The position numbers and the translations under genes are program-made. Below, in pieces: positions 21,661 through 28,664 of a DNA stretch of 28,664 nt. Source of the stretch: Oscillospiraceae bacterium (lineage in GTDB: Bacteria; Bacillota; Clostridia; Oscillospirales; Ruminococcaceae); contig JAQXFT010000183.1 of the NCBI GenBank assembly GCA_029005335.1, positions 1-28,664 of the forward strand, given 5' to 3'. The notes under the pieces were generated by a model. It saw only the letters and a list, made by a program, of their open reading frames with translations, searched no databases and had not been told where the DNA came from. Position 1 is the first letter of the stretch; each line of letters opens with the position of its first letter.

Positions 21661-22827
21661 ATGACAGATTTTCTTATAAAGCGATTCATAAAGAATCCTG
21701 ATGATATTGAGGATTCCGGTGTGAGGCAGTCATACGGAAGCCTCAGCAGCGGAGTAGGACTTGTATGCAATATATTATTGTTTGCTGTAAAATACATAAT
21801 GGGAACATTATCGGGTTCAATATCGATAATATCTGATGCATTCAATAATCTTTCTGACAGCGGAGGCTGTATAGTAACCTTTTTAGGCTATAAAATGGCA
21901 TCAAAGCCTGCTGATAAGGGACACCCTTTCGGACATGGGAGAGTAGAGTATCTGACTTCACTGATACTTTCTGCGATAATAGTAATAGTGGGATTTGAGC
22001 TTTTCAGGAGTTCAGCCGGAAAGATAATGAATCCTGAACCTGTTAAATTCAGTATAATAGTGCTTATATCACTTTTGATTTCGATATGCGTCAAGCTCTG
22101 GATGTCGGTATTCAATATGAAGCTCGGGAAGAAAATAAAATCAGGAGTAATGACTGCAACGGCGGAGGACAGCCGGAATGATGTAATAGCAACCTCTGCA
22201 ACAGTAATAGCACTTATATCCTCACTTTTCACAGATTTACCTGTAGACGGAATCATGGGAATTATAGTATCATTATTCATACTTAAAACGGGCTTTGAAA
22301 TCATACGTGATACGGTAGATGATTTGATAGGAAAGCCGGTACAGCCTGAAATTACTGAGAAGATAAAAAGCAGTATACTTTCAGACAGTGATATAATTGA
22401 CATACATGATTTGGTGATACATAATTATGGTGTTACAAAGATGATAGGAAGCTGTCATATAGAGATAAGAAGTGATATGAGCTTTCCGGAGGTACATGAG
22501 ATTGCAGACCGTACGGAAAGACGTATATTCAGCGAGCTTAACATAATGATGACAATTCACACAGATCCGGTTGATATTGATAATGAGCAGACAAACAGAT
22601 ATAAGGCTATAGTCAGGGATATAGTATCATCATTGAATCAGGGACTCTCTATACATGATTTCAGAGTAGTAAGCTGTGAGAGGTATCGTAACCTGATTTT
22701 TGATGTAACAGTACCATATGAATGTAAAATTGATAATAAAAGCATACAGGGCTATATTGATAAAGAGCTTGAGAAATGCGGGGAAAAATATTATACTGTG
22801 ATAACGTTTGACAGGGAATACTGTTAG
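21661..22827 (+). CDS. Cation diffusion facilitator, probable Mn(II) exporter
   Basis: A 388-aa CDF transporter with six transmembrane helices in about residues 28-215. The transport-site residues are Asn62-Asp66 in TM2 (SDAFNNLSDSGG) and Asp170-Asp174 in TM5 (AEDSRNDVIATS), an ND-DD set like that described for the pneumococcal Mn exporter MntE and unlike the HD-HD set of zinc exporters. A CDF motif HPFGHGRVEYL lies after TM2. The cytoplasmic CTD (about 210-300) is followed by about 85 extra residues (RYKAIVRDIVSSLNQGLSIH to the end) resembling a second ferredoxin-like domain. Metal specificity is inferred from residues only. It is monocistronic with its own promoter and terminator. Confidence 0.85.
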   Translation: MTDFLIKRFIKNPDDIEDSGVRQSYGSLSSGVGLVCNILLFAVKYIMGTLSGSISIISDAFNNLSDSGGCIVTFLGYKMASKPADKGHPFGHGRVEYLTSLILSAIIVIVGFELFRSSAGKIMNPEPVKFSIIVLISLLISICVKLWMSVFNMKLGKKIKSGVMTATAEDSRNDVIATSATVIALISSLFTDLPVDGIMGIIVSLFILKTGFEIIRDTVDDLIGKPVQPEITEKIKSSILSDSDIIDIHDLVIHNYGVTKMIGSCHIEIRSDMSFPEVHEIADRTERRIFSELNIMMTIHTDPVDIDNEQTNRYKAIVRDIVSSLNQGLSIHDFRVVSCERYRNLIFDVTVPYECKIDNKSIQGYIDKELEKCGEKYYTVITFDREYC

Positions 22828-22836
22828 AAATATTAT

Positions 22837-22868
22837 GGGCGGATATATTTTTATATCCGCCCTTTTTT
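22837..22868 (+). terminator. Terminator of the CDF exporter gene
   Basis: An 11-bp stem GGGCGGATATA (22837-22847)/TATATCCGCCC (22852-22862) with a TTTT loop and T6 (22863-22868). It may also act weakly for the converging GH94 gene. Confidence 0.92.
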
Positions 22869-22870
22869 CA

Positions 22871-25252
22871 TCAGCCAAGAACTACAGTTATATTATTTGT
22901 ATCAGCAAGCTTTTCAGCCGGAATATAATTTGAATCAAGCTCAACGCCGTTGAGTGTAACGGATTTGACACCGCTTTCAACGTGTACGGAGTTGTCAACA
23001 TTGATATTCAGCTTTTTGCCTCTGAAATTCTTTTCAATCTTAAAGCCGTTCCATTCAGATGGAATTGACGGTGAAATTTCAAGACCGTCAGCATCAGGAC
23101 GCATACCGCATATACCTTCAACACAGCCGACCATAACAGTAGAAGCCGTACCTGTAAGCCAGTGAACATGAGAGCGTCCCTCATAAGGAGAAAGTCTGCT
23201 TTCAGTAAACTGACCGTGAACATATGGTTCCATGACTCTTATTTCAGCCTTATCATTCATAGAAGCCGGAGAGCTTTCGAGGAAGTATTCAAAAGCACGG
23301 TTTCCGTGACCGAGAAGCGATTCAGCGAGTATAAGCCAGCCCTGTGACTGTGAGAATATACCGCCGTTTTCCTTTGTATCGTTGTTGAAGATATGCATTA
23401 AAGCACCGTTGAAATAGTGTTTCTGATAAGGAGGGTCAAGGAGTTTTGCACCGTAAGGGGTGTTGAGGATTTCGTGGACGCTGTTCATAGACTTTTCAGC
23501 CTGTTCCTTATTGGAAAATCCTGATATTACGCCCCAGCTCTGAGGATTAAGCCACATATTGGCTTCGGGGTCTTTTTTAGCACCAACTATAATTCCGTCC
23601 TCACGGATACCTCTGATGAATCTGTCATCGTCCCAGCATTTTTCCAGAGATTCAGCGAGCTTATTCTGAGCATTATTGATATAGGTGATATATTCAGTAT
23701 CATTTTTATCCTTTGCCATATCTTTTATAACATTCATAGCATAGTAGAGCTGGAATGCTACAAAGGTAGATTCTCCCTTTGCACCAAGTCTGAGGCAGTC
23801 GTTCCAGTCGGCATGGAGACCGGCAGGCATATCATGATTTCCAAGGTGATTCATAGAGAAGTCGATAGCTTTTTTAAGGTGATTATATACAGAATCCTCA
23901 CCGCCGTTGGCATATACAATAACTTCATCAAGAAAAGCCTTATTACCGCTTTCGCCGATATATTTTACAATAGTAGGGAACAGCCAGAGAGCATCATCAG
24001 CACGGTATGAGGGGTGACCTGTTTCCTTTACGTATTCGGGGTCATCAGGGGTATTTTCGTGGCCTGCATTGTGATTGAATTTTACAAGCGGAAGACCTCC
24101 GCCGTTGTCAACCTGAGCGGAGAGCATAAAGCGTATTTTATCGCAGGCGAGTTCGGGGTTGAGGTGAATTATACCCTGAATATCCTGAACAGTATCACGG
24201 TAGCCGTAACCGTTTCTGAGACCGCAGTATACAAATGAAGCAGCTCTTGACCATATAAAAGTTATAAAGCACTGGTAAGCATTCCATACGTTAATCATAT
24301 TGTTGAATTCGTCCGAAGGAGTTTCAACCCTGAAGTTTGAGAGCTGACCGTGCCAGTAGTCCTTTAACTGTTTTATTTCAGAATCAACCTTTCCGGACTG
24401 CTTGTACTGGTTTAAAATTTCGTCTGCCTGTTCATTGTTACGCTGACCGAGAATATAAACAAGTTCAACAGTTTCGCCGGCTTTGAGAGTTATATCTGAC
24501 TGTAAAGCGCCGCATGAATTTGAGTTGTAATTCATGGTATTACTGCACTTGCCTTTTTCAACGGCAACCGGATTTGAATAGGTTCTGTAGTTTCCTATAA
24601 AGTCGGAGAGATTACCGCAGGAAGCTGTAATATCCGCACCGACCATTCCGAAAAATCTGTTCCGGCAGTCTTTTTCACTGTTACCGCTGATAGTCTGGAG
24701 AATTTTGTTGTCTTTAAATTCAGTTTTTGAAATAAAAAGAGAATACTGTAAATTTACCTGGTCCTGTTCGTAGTTGTCTTCATTTGTAAATTCAACGAAA
24801 CCGAATGTTGAAAGATTTCTTTCCTTATCGCTGTTATTTGTGATTTTAGTACGCCATACTTCATAGGTTTTTCCGTATGGTACATAGTAAGTTGTTTCTG
24901 ATTTTATATCTGCATATTCGCTTGTTATGACAGTATAGGCAGTACCGTGACGACATTCGGATTTATATTTATCGAGAGGTTTTCCGACGGGCTGCCATGA
25001 TGCGGACCAGTAGTCATTCAAATCGTTATCTCTGATATAGATGTATCTTCCGGGGAGAGCCATATCAGAATTGAATCTGTATCTGAGTATACGTCCGTTA
25101 GCACCGGATTTCACAAAGCTGTAGCCGGAAGCGTTATTTGAGATAATTGCACCGTATTCAGGGTCTCCGAGATAGTTAACCCAGGGTGCAGGGGTATCAG
25201 GTCTTGTTATTACATATTCTTTGTCGGCAAGGTCAAAAAAGCCGTAATTCAT
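22871..25252 (-). CDS. GH94 disaccharide phosphorylase (cellobiose/cellobionate/chitobiose group)
   Basis: A 793-aa GH94 inverting phosphorylase without signal peptide, so cytoplasmic. N-terminal beta-sandwich (about 1-290; GFFDLADKEYVITRPDTPAPW and CRHGTAYT), linker helices, (alpha/alpha)6 barrel with YGYRDTVQD (about 350-357), catalytic Asp485 in ADWNDC, QSQGWLILAES, and the C-terminal sandwich. It splits a beta-1,4 disaccharide with phosphate to a sugar 1-phosphate. Motifs such as LGDPEYGAIISNNASGYSF, DYWSASWQPVGKPLD and the length (about 790 rather than 810-820) look more like the cellobionic-acid/chitobiose phosphorylases than the classical cellobiose enzymes; the substrate cannot be settled by eye. 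SD AGGAGG adjoins ATG 25250-25252, under its own promoter. Confidence 0.88.
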   Translation of the reverse strand: MNYGFFDLADKEYVITRPDTPAPWVNYLGDPEYGAIISNNASGYSFVKSGANGRILRYRFNSDMALPGRYIYIRDNDLNDYWSASWQPVGKPLDKYKSECRHGTAYTVITSEYADIKSETTYYVPYGKTYEVWRTKITNNSDKERNLSTFGFVEFTNEDNYEQDQVNLQYSLFISKTEFKDNKILQTISGNSEKDCRNRFFGMVGADITASCGNLSDFIGNYRTYSNPVAVEKGKCSNTMNYNSNSCGALQSDITLKAGETVELVYILGQRNNEQADEILNQYKQSGKVDSEIKQLKDYWHGQLSNFRVETPSDEFNNMINVWNAYQCFITFIWSRAASFVYCGLRNGYGYRDTVQDIQGIIHLNPELACDKIRFMLSAQVDNGGGLPLVKFNHNAGHENTPDDPEYVKETGHPSYRADDALWLFPTIVKYIGESGNKAFLDEVIVYANGGEDSVYNHLKKAIDFSMNHLGNHDMPAGLHADWNDCLRLGAKGESTFVAFQLYYAMNVIKDMAKDKNDTEYITYINNAQNKLAESLEKCWDDDRFIRGIREDGIIVGAKKDPEANMWLNPQSWGVISGFSNKEQAEKSMNSVHEILNTPYGAKLLDPPYQKHYFNGALMHIFNNDTKENGGIFSQSQGWLILAESLLGHGNRAFEYFLESSPASMNDKAEIRVMEPYVHGQFTESRLSPYEGRSHVHWLTGTASTVMVGCVEGICGMRPDADGLEISPSIPSEWNGFKIEKNFRGKKLNINVDNSVHVESGVKSVTLNGVELDSNYIPAEKLADTNNITVVLG

Positions 25253-25294
25253 AGAATATCCTCCTTAAAAATCATTTGCATAAAAGCTGTATAT

Positions 25295-25323
25295 ATTATA
25301 TCATTTATTATAAGCTTTTGCAA
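25295..25323 (-). promoter_or_regulatory. SigA-type promoter of the GH94 gene
   Basis: Minus strand -35 TTGCAA (25318-25323), 17-nt spacer, -10 TATAAT (25295-25300). The leader is about 36 nt. No catabolite-repression operator is evident. Confidence 0.75.
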
Positions 25324-25331
25324 GTATTATT

Positions 25332-25372
25332 AAAAAAAATCTTCTGAATGTAATAGTTTTAAGAAGATTTTT
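25332..25372 (-). terminator. Second terminator after GH44
   Basis: AAAAATCTTCT (25335-25345)/AGAAGATTTTT (25362-25372), 16-nt loop, with eight T on the minus strand after the stem (25332-25339). It lies just upstream of the GH94 promoter and insulates it from GH44 read-through. Confidence 0.65.
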
Positions 25373-25409
25373 ACATAGGTTGGAAAATATATGTTGCTCT
25401 GGTTTGCGG

Positions 25410-25433
25410 AAAAAGGGCGACCAATGGTCGCCC
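25410..25433 (-). terminator. First terminator after GH44
   Basis: GGGCGACC (25415-25422)/GGTCGCCC (25426-25433) with an AAT triloop; T5 follows on the minus strand (25410-25414), 37 nt beyond the GH44 stop. Confidence 0.8.
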
Positions 25434-25469
25434 GTTGTCTATGTAATTTTATGCAGTCTGAGCGGATTT

Positions 25470-27782
25470 TTAATTCAGTGCTTTAATGATTTCAGCGATA
25501 TACTGCTGAATCATGAGTATATCACCGGACGTAAGACCGTCGCCTGTATTCTGTACATCGCAGTTTATAATAGCCTGAGCTGAAAGCGGATTATTTTCGG
25601 GGTCACCGATATATGAAGCTAAAGCAACTACATCAGCAATATCAACATTTCCGTCAAGGGTTGCATCACCATGAATTATGGTATTTCCGCTTGTATTTTC
25701 ATACTCATAGACCAGAGTAATGGAATTATATTCAACAGTGATATCTTCGCCGTTCGGATTCTTTTCGGAATATTTCCACCAGCTTCCCTGAAGTTCTGCA
25801 TATTCATCATTGCAGACTGCATTTACAACTTCAGATGTATTTGCAACAGGGTCTTTGACAACAGTAAATTCATCATCAAAAGGAATTATGACATCTGCTG
25901 TACCGAGTGACCATGAAACAGCTTTGCTTGCCCATACTTCATCAGTCTTGCCGTTTGGGATAACATGATTGAAGCAGAGACCGCCACCGCCACCGCCATA
26001 TGATGAGCCTGCATTGGAGTAAGCAGTTGTATTGATAACAATATTTTTCAGGTTTGCCTTATCGCCAAGAGGAATCATAGGATAGCCGTTCTGAGAAAGC
26101 TCAAGTTCCTCAATTTTATAAGTAATTTCTTCAGTTCTTATATCGGGAGCTTCATAAACTTTTTTATCAGTCGGCTTATCTGAAAGAACAATCTGTGCAA
26201 CGGACAGCGGAGGAAGCTCGACAGTCAGATTATTGCCGGAAAGGTCATTCTGAACGTCAATTATTCTTATATCACTGCTGTCCTGAGTTACAGCATATAC
26301 TACAGCACTTTTATAATTTGTTGAAGTACCCTCAAGAGAAATAACAGCATTTTCTGATTTGGACATATCCTTGTTGGAAAGAACCATTGTAACATTTGAA
26401 TCATCATCTCCGTTGACAGAAGCATAAGCTGTTGCTTTGGAGATATCTTCTGTTTTTGCTGTTACAAGTGTATCACCGAATGAAGCACCTTCACCGTCAT
26501 AGTTGGTGTAGAGGTTTATGGCGGACTCAACATAAGGACATTCCGGAAGAGTTCCCCAATAGGTTGCAAAGTATACGCCATTATCCGCAAAGCAGCCGAG
26601 AGCCTCAGTTTCTGCGATTGCAGAAACAACAGATTTTCCGGTGTTTTTTTCATCTGCTATATTTGCGAGGTTATATTCTGAAATACCAATCTTAGTTCCG
26701 GGATAATACTTGTCAATTGATTCCTGAATATTCGGGATAAACGGGAAGTATTGTCCCATATACGGCTGAAGCCAGCTGTTTTCCACATAGTCAGGGTCAT
26801 AAAGGCTTCTTGCCGCCTGTAATCTTGCTTCATCAGTTGAGCAGTCCTGAGCATAGTAATGCACATCTATTACATCAAGAAGTCTTTTTCCGGATTCTTT
26901 TTCTGCATCAGCCATCTGCTGGAGGTAATAATCAAGATACCAGCTGTAATTGTTTTTGACTGTCTGCCAGTCGGAATCTGATTCACTGATTTGTATGCAG
27001 GGCAGCATTCCCCAGAATGCAGGGCCGAATACTTCTGCTTTCGGGTCAATTTCCTTGACGACCTTTGCAAGCTCAATAGACTTTGAAACAAGTTCCTTGT
27101 TGGTAACTTCTTCGCTGTGTATTCTTGGGTGTGTATCATTCCAGAGTACTGGTTCATTGTCAAGGCTGTATGCCTGAATACCCGTTGACGTGGAAGCATC
27201 ACCAAGAGTTTTTACGAGATAGTTTACATATTCGTCCATATATACAGTATTGTCTGTCAGGTCAGGAGTAAGGGAAAGTTCACCGTTTTTACGGAATTCC
27301 ACCTTATTCCAGCGTGCAGACGGAGCAGCCTCAGCTTCAGTAACAGTCCCGTTTTTATCGGCAGCAACATAGCCTGCCATCTGGAGTGTAGCCATTTTAT
27401 AAGGAATATTGTATTTTTCGCAGGTTTCTGAGAGCTTTCTTGCAGCATATCCTGCACCGTCGGAAGCGTCACCGATATTGGTATCGGAGCTGTGCATCCA
27501 GTCTTCACCGGCGTTTGACCAGTTTGTCTCCCAGTTATATCCTGTATAGCGGTTACCGCCCTGACGGGTATTTTTTACCGTTATATTTTTCAGGTTGCTT
27601 CCTGTTCCGTATTCATTTACACCATAGATATATGGACTGATTTCCTTTTTTTCGCCACTCAGGTTTACAGAGACCTTCATAGAATAGCTGTCTGATTCTT
27701 CTGCTAAAGCCGGCATGGTCGGAGCAGTGCTGGCAATAAGGCAGATTCCTGCAAAAAGTCCTGCAAAGCTTCTTTTAAACAT
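25470..27782 (-). CDS. GH44 endoglucanase/xyloglucanase with CBM-like module and dockerin
   Basis: A 770-aa secreted enzyme. Signal peptide residues 1-27 (MFKRSFAGLFAGICLIASTA, cut near ALA-EE). The GH44 catalytic TIM barrel plus beta-sandwich covers about 35-535, with acid/base Glu210 in SLDNEP and nucleophile Glu369 in GISEYN. Residues about 552-697 form a separate beta-rich module (Trp-rich: EVWASKAVSWSLG, LQGSWWKY), probably a carbohydrate-binding module; in position it resembles the CBM76 found with GH44 in Ruminococcus flavefaciens (tentative). Residues about 705-768 are a type-I dockerin with two Ca-binding repeats (DATLDGNVDIADVV and DVQNTGDGLTSGDILM). Acts outside the cell on beta-glucans, anchored through a cohesin partner not in the window. 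SD AGGAGG, ATG 27780-27782. Confidence 0.95.
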   Translation of the reverse strand: MFKRSFAGLFAGICLIASTAPTMPALAEESDSYSMKVSVNLSGEKKEISPYIYGVNEYGTGSNLKNITVKNTRQGGNRYTGYNWETNWSNAGEDWMHSSDTNIGDASDGAGYAARKLSETCEKYNIPYKMATLQMAGYVAADKNGTVTEAEAAPSARWNKVEFRKNGELSLTPDLTDNTVYMDEYVNYLVKTLGDASTSTGIQAYSLDNEPVLWNDTHPRIHSEEVTNKELVSKSIELAKVVKEIDPKAEVFGPAFWGMLPCIQISESDSDWQTVKNNYSWYLDYYLQQMADAEKESGKRLLDVIDVHYYAQDCSTDEARLQAARSLYDPDYVENSWLQPYMGQYFPFIPNIQESIDKYYPGTKIGISEYNLANIADEKNTGKSVVSAIAETEALGCFADNGVYFATYWGTLPECPYVESAINLYTNYDGEGASFGDTLVTAKTEDISKATAYASVNGDDDSNVTMVLSNKDMSKSENAVISLEGTSTNYKSAVVYAVTQDSSDIRIIDVQNDLSGNNLTVELPPLSVAQIVLSDKPTDKKVYEAPDIRTEEITYKIEELELSQNGYPMIPLGDKANLKNIVINTTAYSNAGSSYGGGGGGLCFNHVIPNGKTDEVWASKAVSWSLGTADVIIPFDDEFTVVKDPVANTSEVVNAVCNDEYAELQGSWWKYSEKNPNGEDITVEYNSITLVYEYENTSGNTIIHGDATLDGNVDIADVVALASYIGDPENNPLSAQAIINCDVQNTGDGLTSGDILMIQQYIAEIIKALN
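25491..25670 (-). repeat. Dockerin-coding repeat, copy in GH44
   Basis: About 180 bp encoding the GH44 dockerin, nearly identical at DNA and protein level to 27972-28152. Shared runs include the stretch for NCDVQNTGDG and SGDILMIQQYI. Confidence 0.85.
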
Positions 27783-27831
27783 AATTAAAACCTCCTGATT
27801 ATTAATATTTTATATTATTACATTAATTCAC

Positions 27832-27860
27832 ATTATACCATATATTTTGTGATTTGTCAA
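27832..27860 (-). promoter_or_regulatory. Perfect-consensus SigA promoter of GH44
   Basis: Minus strand TTGACA (27855-27860), exactly 17 nt, TATAAT (27832-27837). This is the strongest promoter in the window, with a leader of about 45 nt and SD AGGAGG. Confidence 0.85.
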
Positions 27861-27894
27861 TACAAATTTTATTTTTCAGGAGTTTTTTTTGGCA

Positions 27895-27930
27895 AATAAA
27901 ATTGAAAAGGGGGCGAATAAAGTTCGCCCC
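27895..27930 (-). terminator. Terminator of LRR-dockerin gene
   Basis: GGGGCGAA (27910-27917)/TTCGCCCC (27923-27930), 5-nt loop, followed on the minus strand by CTTTTCAATTTTATTT. It separates this gene from the GH44 promoter. Confidence 0.75.
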
Positions 27931-27951
27931 TCATCAGAAGACAATATGATT

Positions 27952-28664
27952 TCAGCTCAGGGATTTAACGATTTCCGAAATATACTGCTGAATCATAAGT
28001 ATATCACCCGATGTAATGCCGTCGCCTGTATTCTGTACATCACAGTTTATAACAGCCTGAGGGTCAAGCGGATTACTTTCGGGGTCACCGACATATGAAG
28101 ATACGGCGACTACATCAGCAATATCAACGATTCCGTCAAGATTTGCATCGCCTTTAAGTTCAGATAAATCAGAATCCAGCATTATAAATTCATTTTCCTG
28201 TTCCTTTGCATATGCCTGAGCAGTTGAACCGTTATAGCCTTTTATAGTGCCATGGAATATGCTCGGGTAATCAATATCAGGGAAAGTATTGTCATCAACA
28301 AGAATGTAATCTATTCTGCATTCGGGATTGAGAACAGTTACTGATTTCAAATCATTGCAGTAAATAAATTCTTCTCCGTTGAGTTCGTAAAGGCTTTTCG
28401 GAGTAATTATTGATTCGATACCGCTTATATTTTCAAAAGCTCCGCCCGAAATGCCTTTGATACCGTCCCTGATTTTAAATTCACCGTCACCGCTGTATTT
28501 CCCCTTATATTTGTATGCTATATCATTTATATAAACCATACCATCAGGCTGATTTTCAAGCCAGAGTGTATCCTTGAAAGTGTTACGTCCGATATATGCC
28601 AGCGAATCTGAAAATGTTATATCTTTAAGACTTGTACAACCCGAAAAAGCTCCACTTGTTTCCA
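27952..28664 (-). CDS. LRR (BspA-like) dockerin protein, 3' part, open at window edge
   Basis: About 237 C-terminal residues are visible; the frame stays open through position 28664, so the start lies outside. It contains BspA/LRR_5-type leucine-rich repeats (GAFSGCTSLKDITFSDSLAYIG, GAFENISGIESIITPKSLYEL, CNDLKSVTVLNPECRI), a segment TIKGYNGSTAQAYAKEQ typical of the end of such arrays, then a type-I dockerin (GDANLDGIVDIADVV and DVQNTGDGITSGDIL). No catalytic domain is in the visible part. LRR dockerin proteins probably act in surface or substrate recognition on the cellulosome or host/plant surface. Placement behind GH44's promoter suggests an independent gene in a cellulosomal cluster. Confidence 0.85.
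   Translation of the reverse strand, partial: ETSGAFSGCTSLKDITFSDSLAYIGRNTFKDTLWLENQPDGMVYINDIAYKYKGKYSGDGEFKIRDGIKGISGGAFENISGIESIITPKSLYELNGEEFIYCNDLKSVTVLNPECRIDYILVDDNTFPDIDYPSIFHGTIKGYNGSTAQAYAKEQENEFIMLDSDLSELKGDANLDGIVDIADVVAVSSYVGDPESNPLDPQAVINCDVQNTGDGITSGDILMIQQYISEIVKSLS
27972..28152 (-). repeat. Dockerin-coding repeat, copy in LRR protein
   Basis: Partner of the repeat at 25491-25670. Differences are mainly silent or conservative (ALASYIGDPENNP versus AVSSYVGDPESNP), as expected for dockerins that bind the same cohesin type. Confidence 0.85.

Noticed and set aside
1..28664. CRISPR array, insertion sequence or rRNA genes
   Set aside because: No regularly spaced repeats, transposase frames, terminal inverted repeats or rRNA-like sequence were seen.

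Overview
The window looks like chromosomal DNA of a low-GC, cellulolytic Ruminococcus-type bacterium (Oscillospiraceae/Ruminococcaceae, Clostridia). The reasons are secreted GH5 and GH44 glycanases, two nearly identical type-I dockerins, a GH94 disaccharide phosphorylase, the sporulation cluster yabP-yabQ-divIC-yabR, consensus SigA-type promoters and strong AGGAGG ribosome binding sites. The genus is an inference from gene content, not from a marker gene.

Layout. 1-477 (-) is the N-terminal part of a secreted GH5 endoglucanase, with a hairpin between its Shine-Dalgarno sequence and its ATG. 833-3163 (+) is a large polytopic GT-C-like membrane protein. 3202-10083 (-) is a tightly packed nine-gene phage-derived head cassette: small and large terminase, portal, HK97-fold major capsid protein, a zinc-cysteine-containing prohead protease, head-tail connector, a tail-completion-like protein, a small structural protein and a baseplate-hub-like protein. 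It has no integrase, repressor, replication, lysis, tail tube, sheath or tape-measure gene. It sits directly between host genes and every reading frame is intact. This is the most unusual feature of the window.

10344-13636 (+) is a ydjI-ydjG-ydjH-like envelope-stress module (SPFH protein with three zinc ribbons, zinc-ribbon membrane protein, TPM-domain membrane protein), divergent from the capsid cassette. 13686-15293 (-) is yabP-yabQ-divIC-yabR, possibly driven by a SigE-like promoter. 15537-19138 (+) is secG, rnr (RNase R), a Thr-rich lipoprotein and an 81-aa protein of unknown function. 19230-19304 is tRNA-Glu(TTC) with its own consensus promoter and terminator. 19407-21501 (-) is rnhA-nifS-iscU (RNase HI plus Fe-S cluster assembly). 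21661-22827 (+) is a CDF metal exporter whose residues suggest manganese. 22871-28664 (-) is the cellulose/hemicellulose region: GH94 phosphorylase, GH44-dockerin endoglucanase, and a leucine-rich-repeat dockerin protein cut by the window edge.

How they work together. GH5 and GH44 would cut beta-glucans outside the cell, with GH44 and the LRR protein docked to a cohesin-bearing scaffold or surface protein encoded elsewhere. The cytoplasmic GH94 enzyme would phosphorolyse the imported disaccharide, saving ATP. The rest is housekeeping, apart from the capsid cassette, whose role is unknown. Possibilities are a domesticated DNA-packaging particle (gene-transfer-agent-like), a capsid-forming satellite remnant, or a recently truncated prophage.
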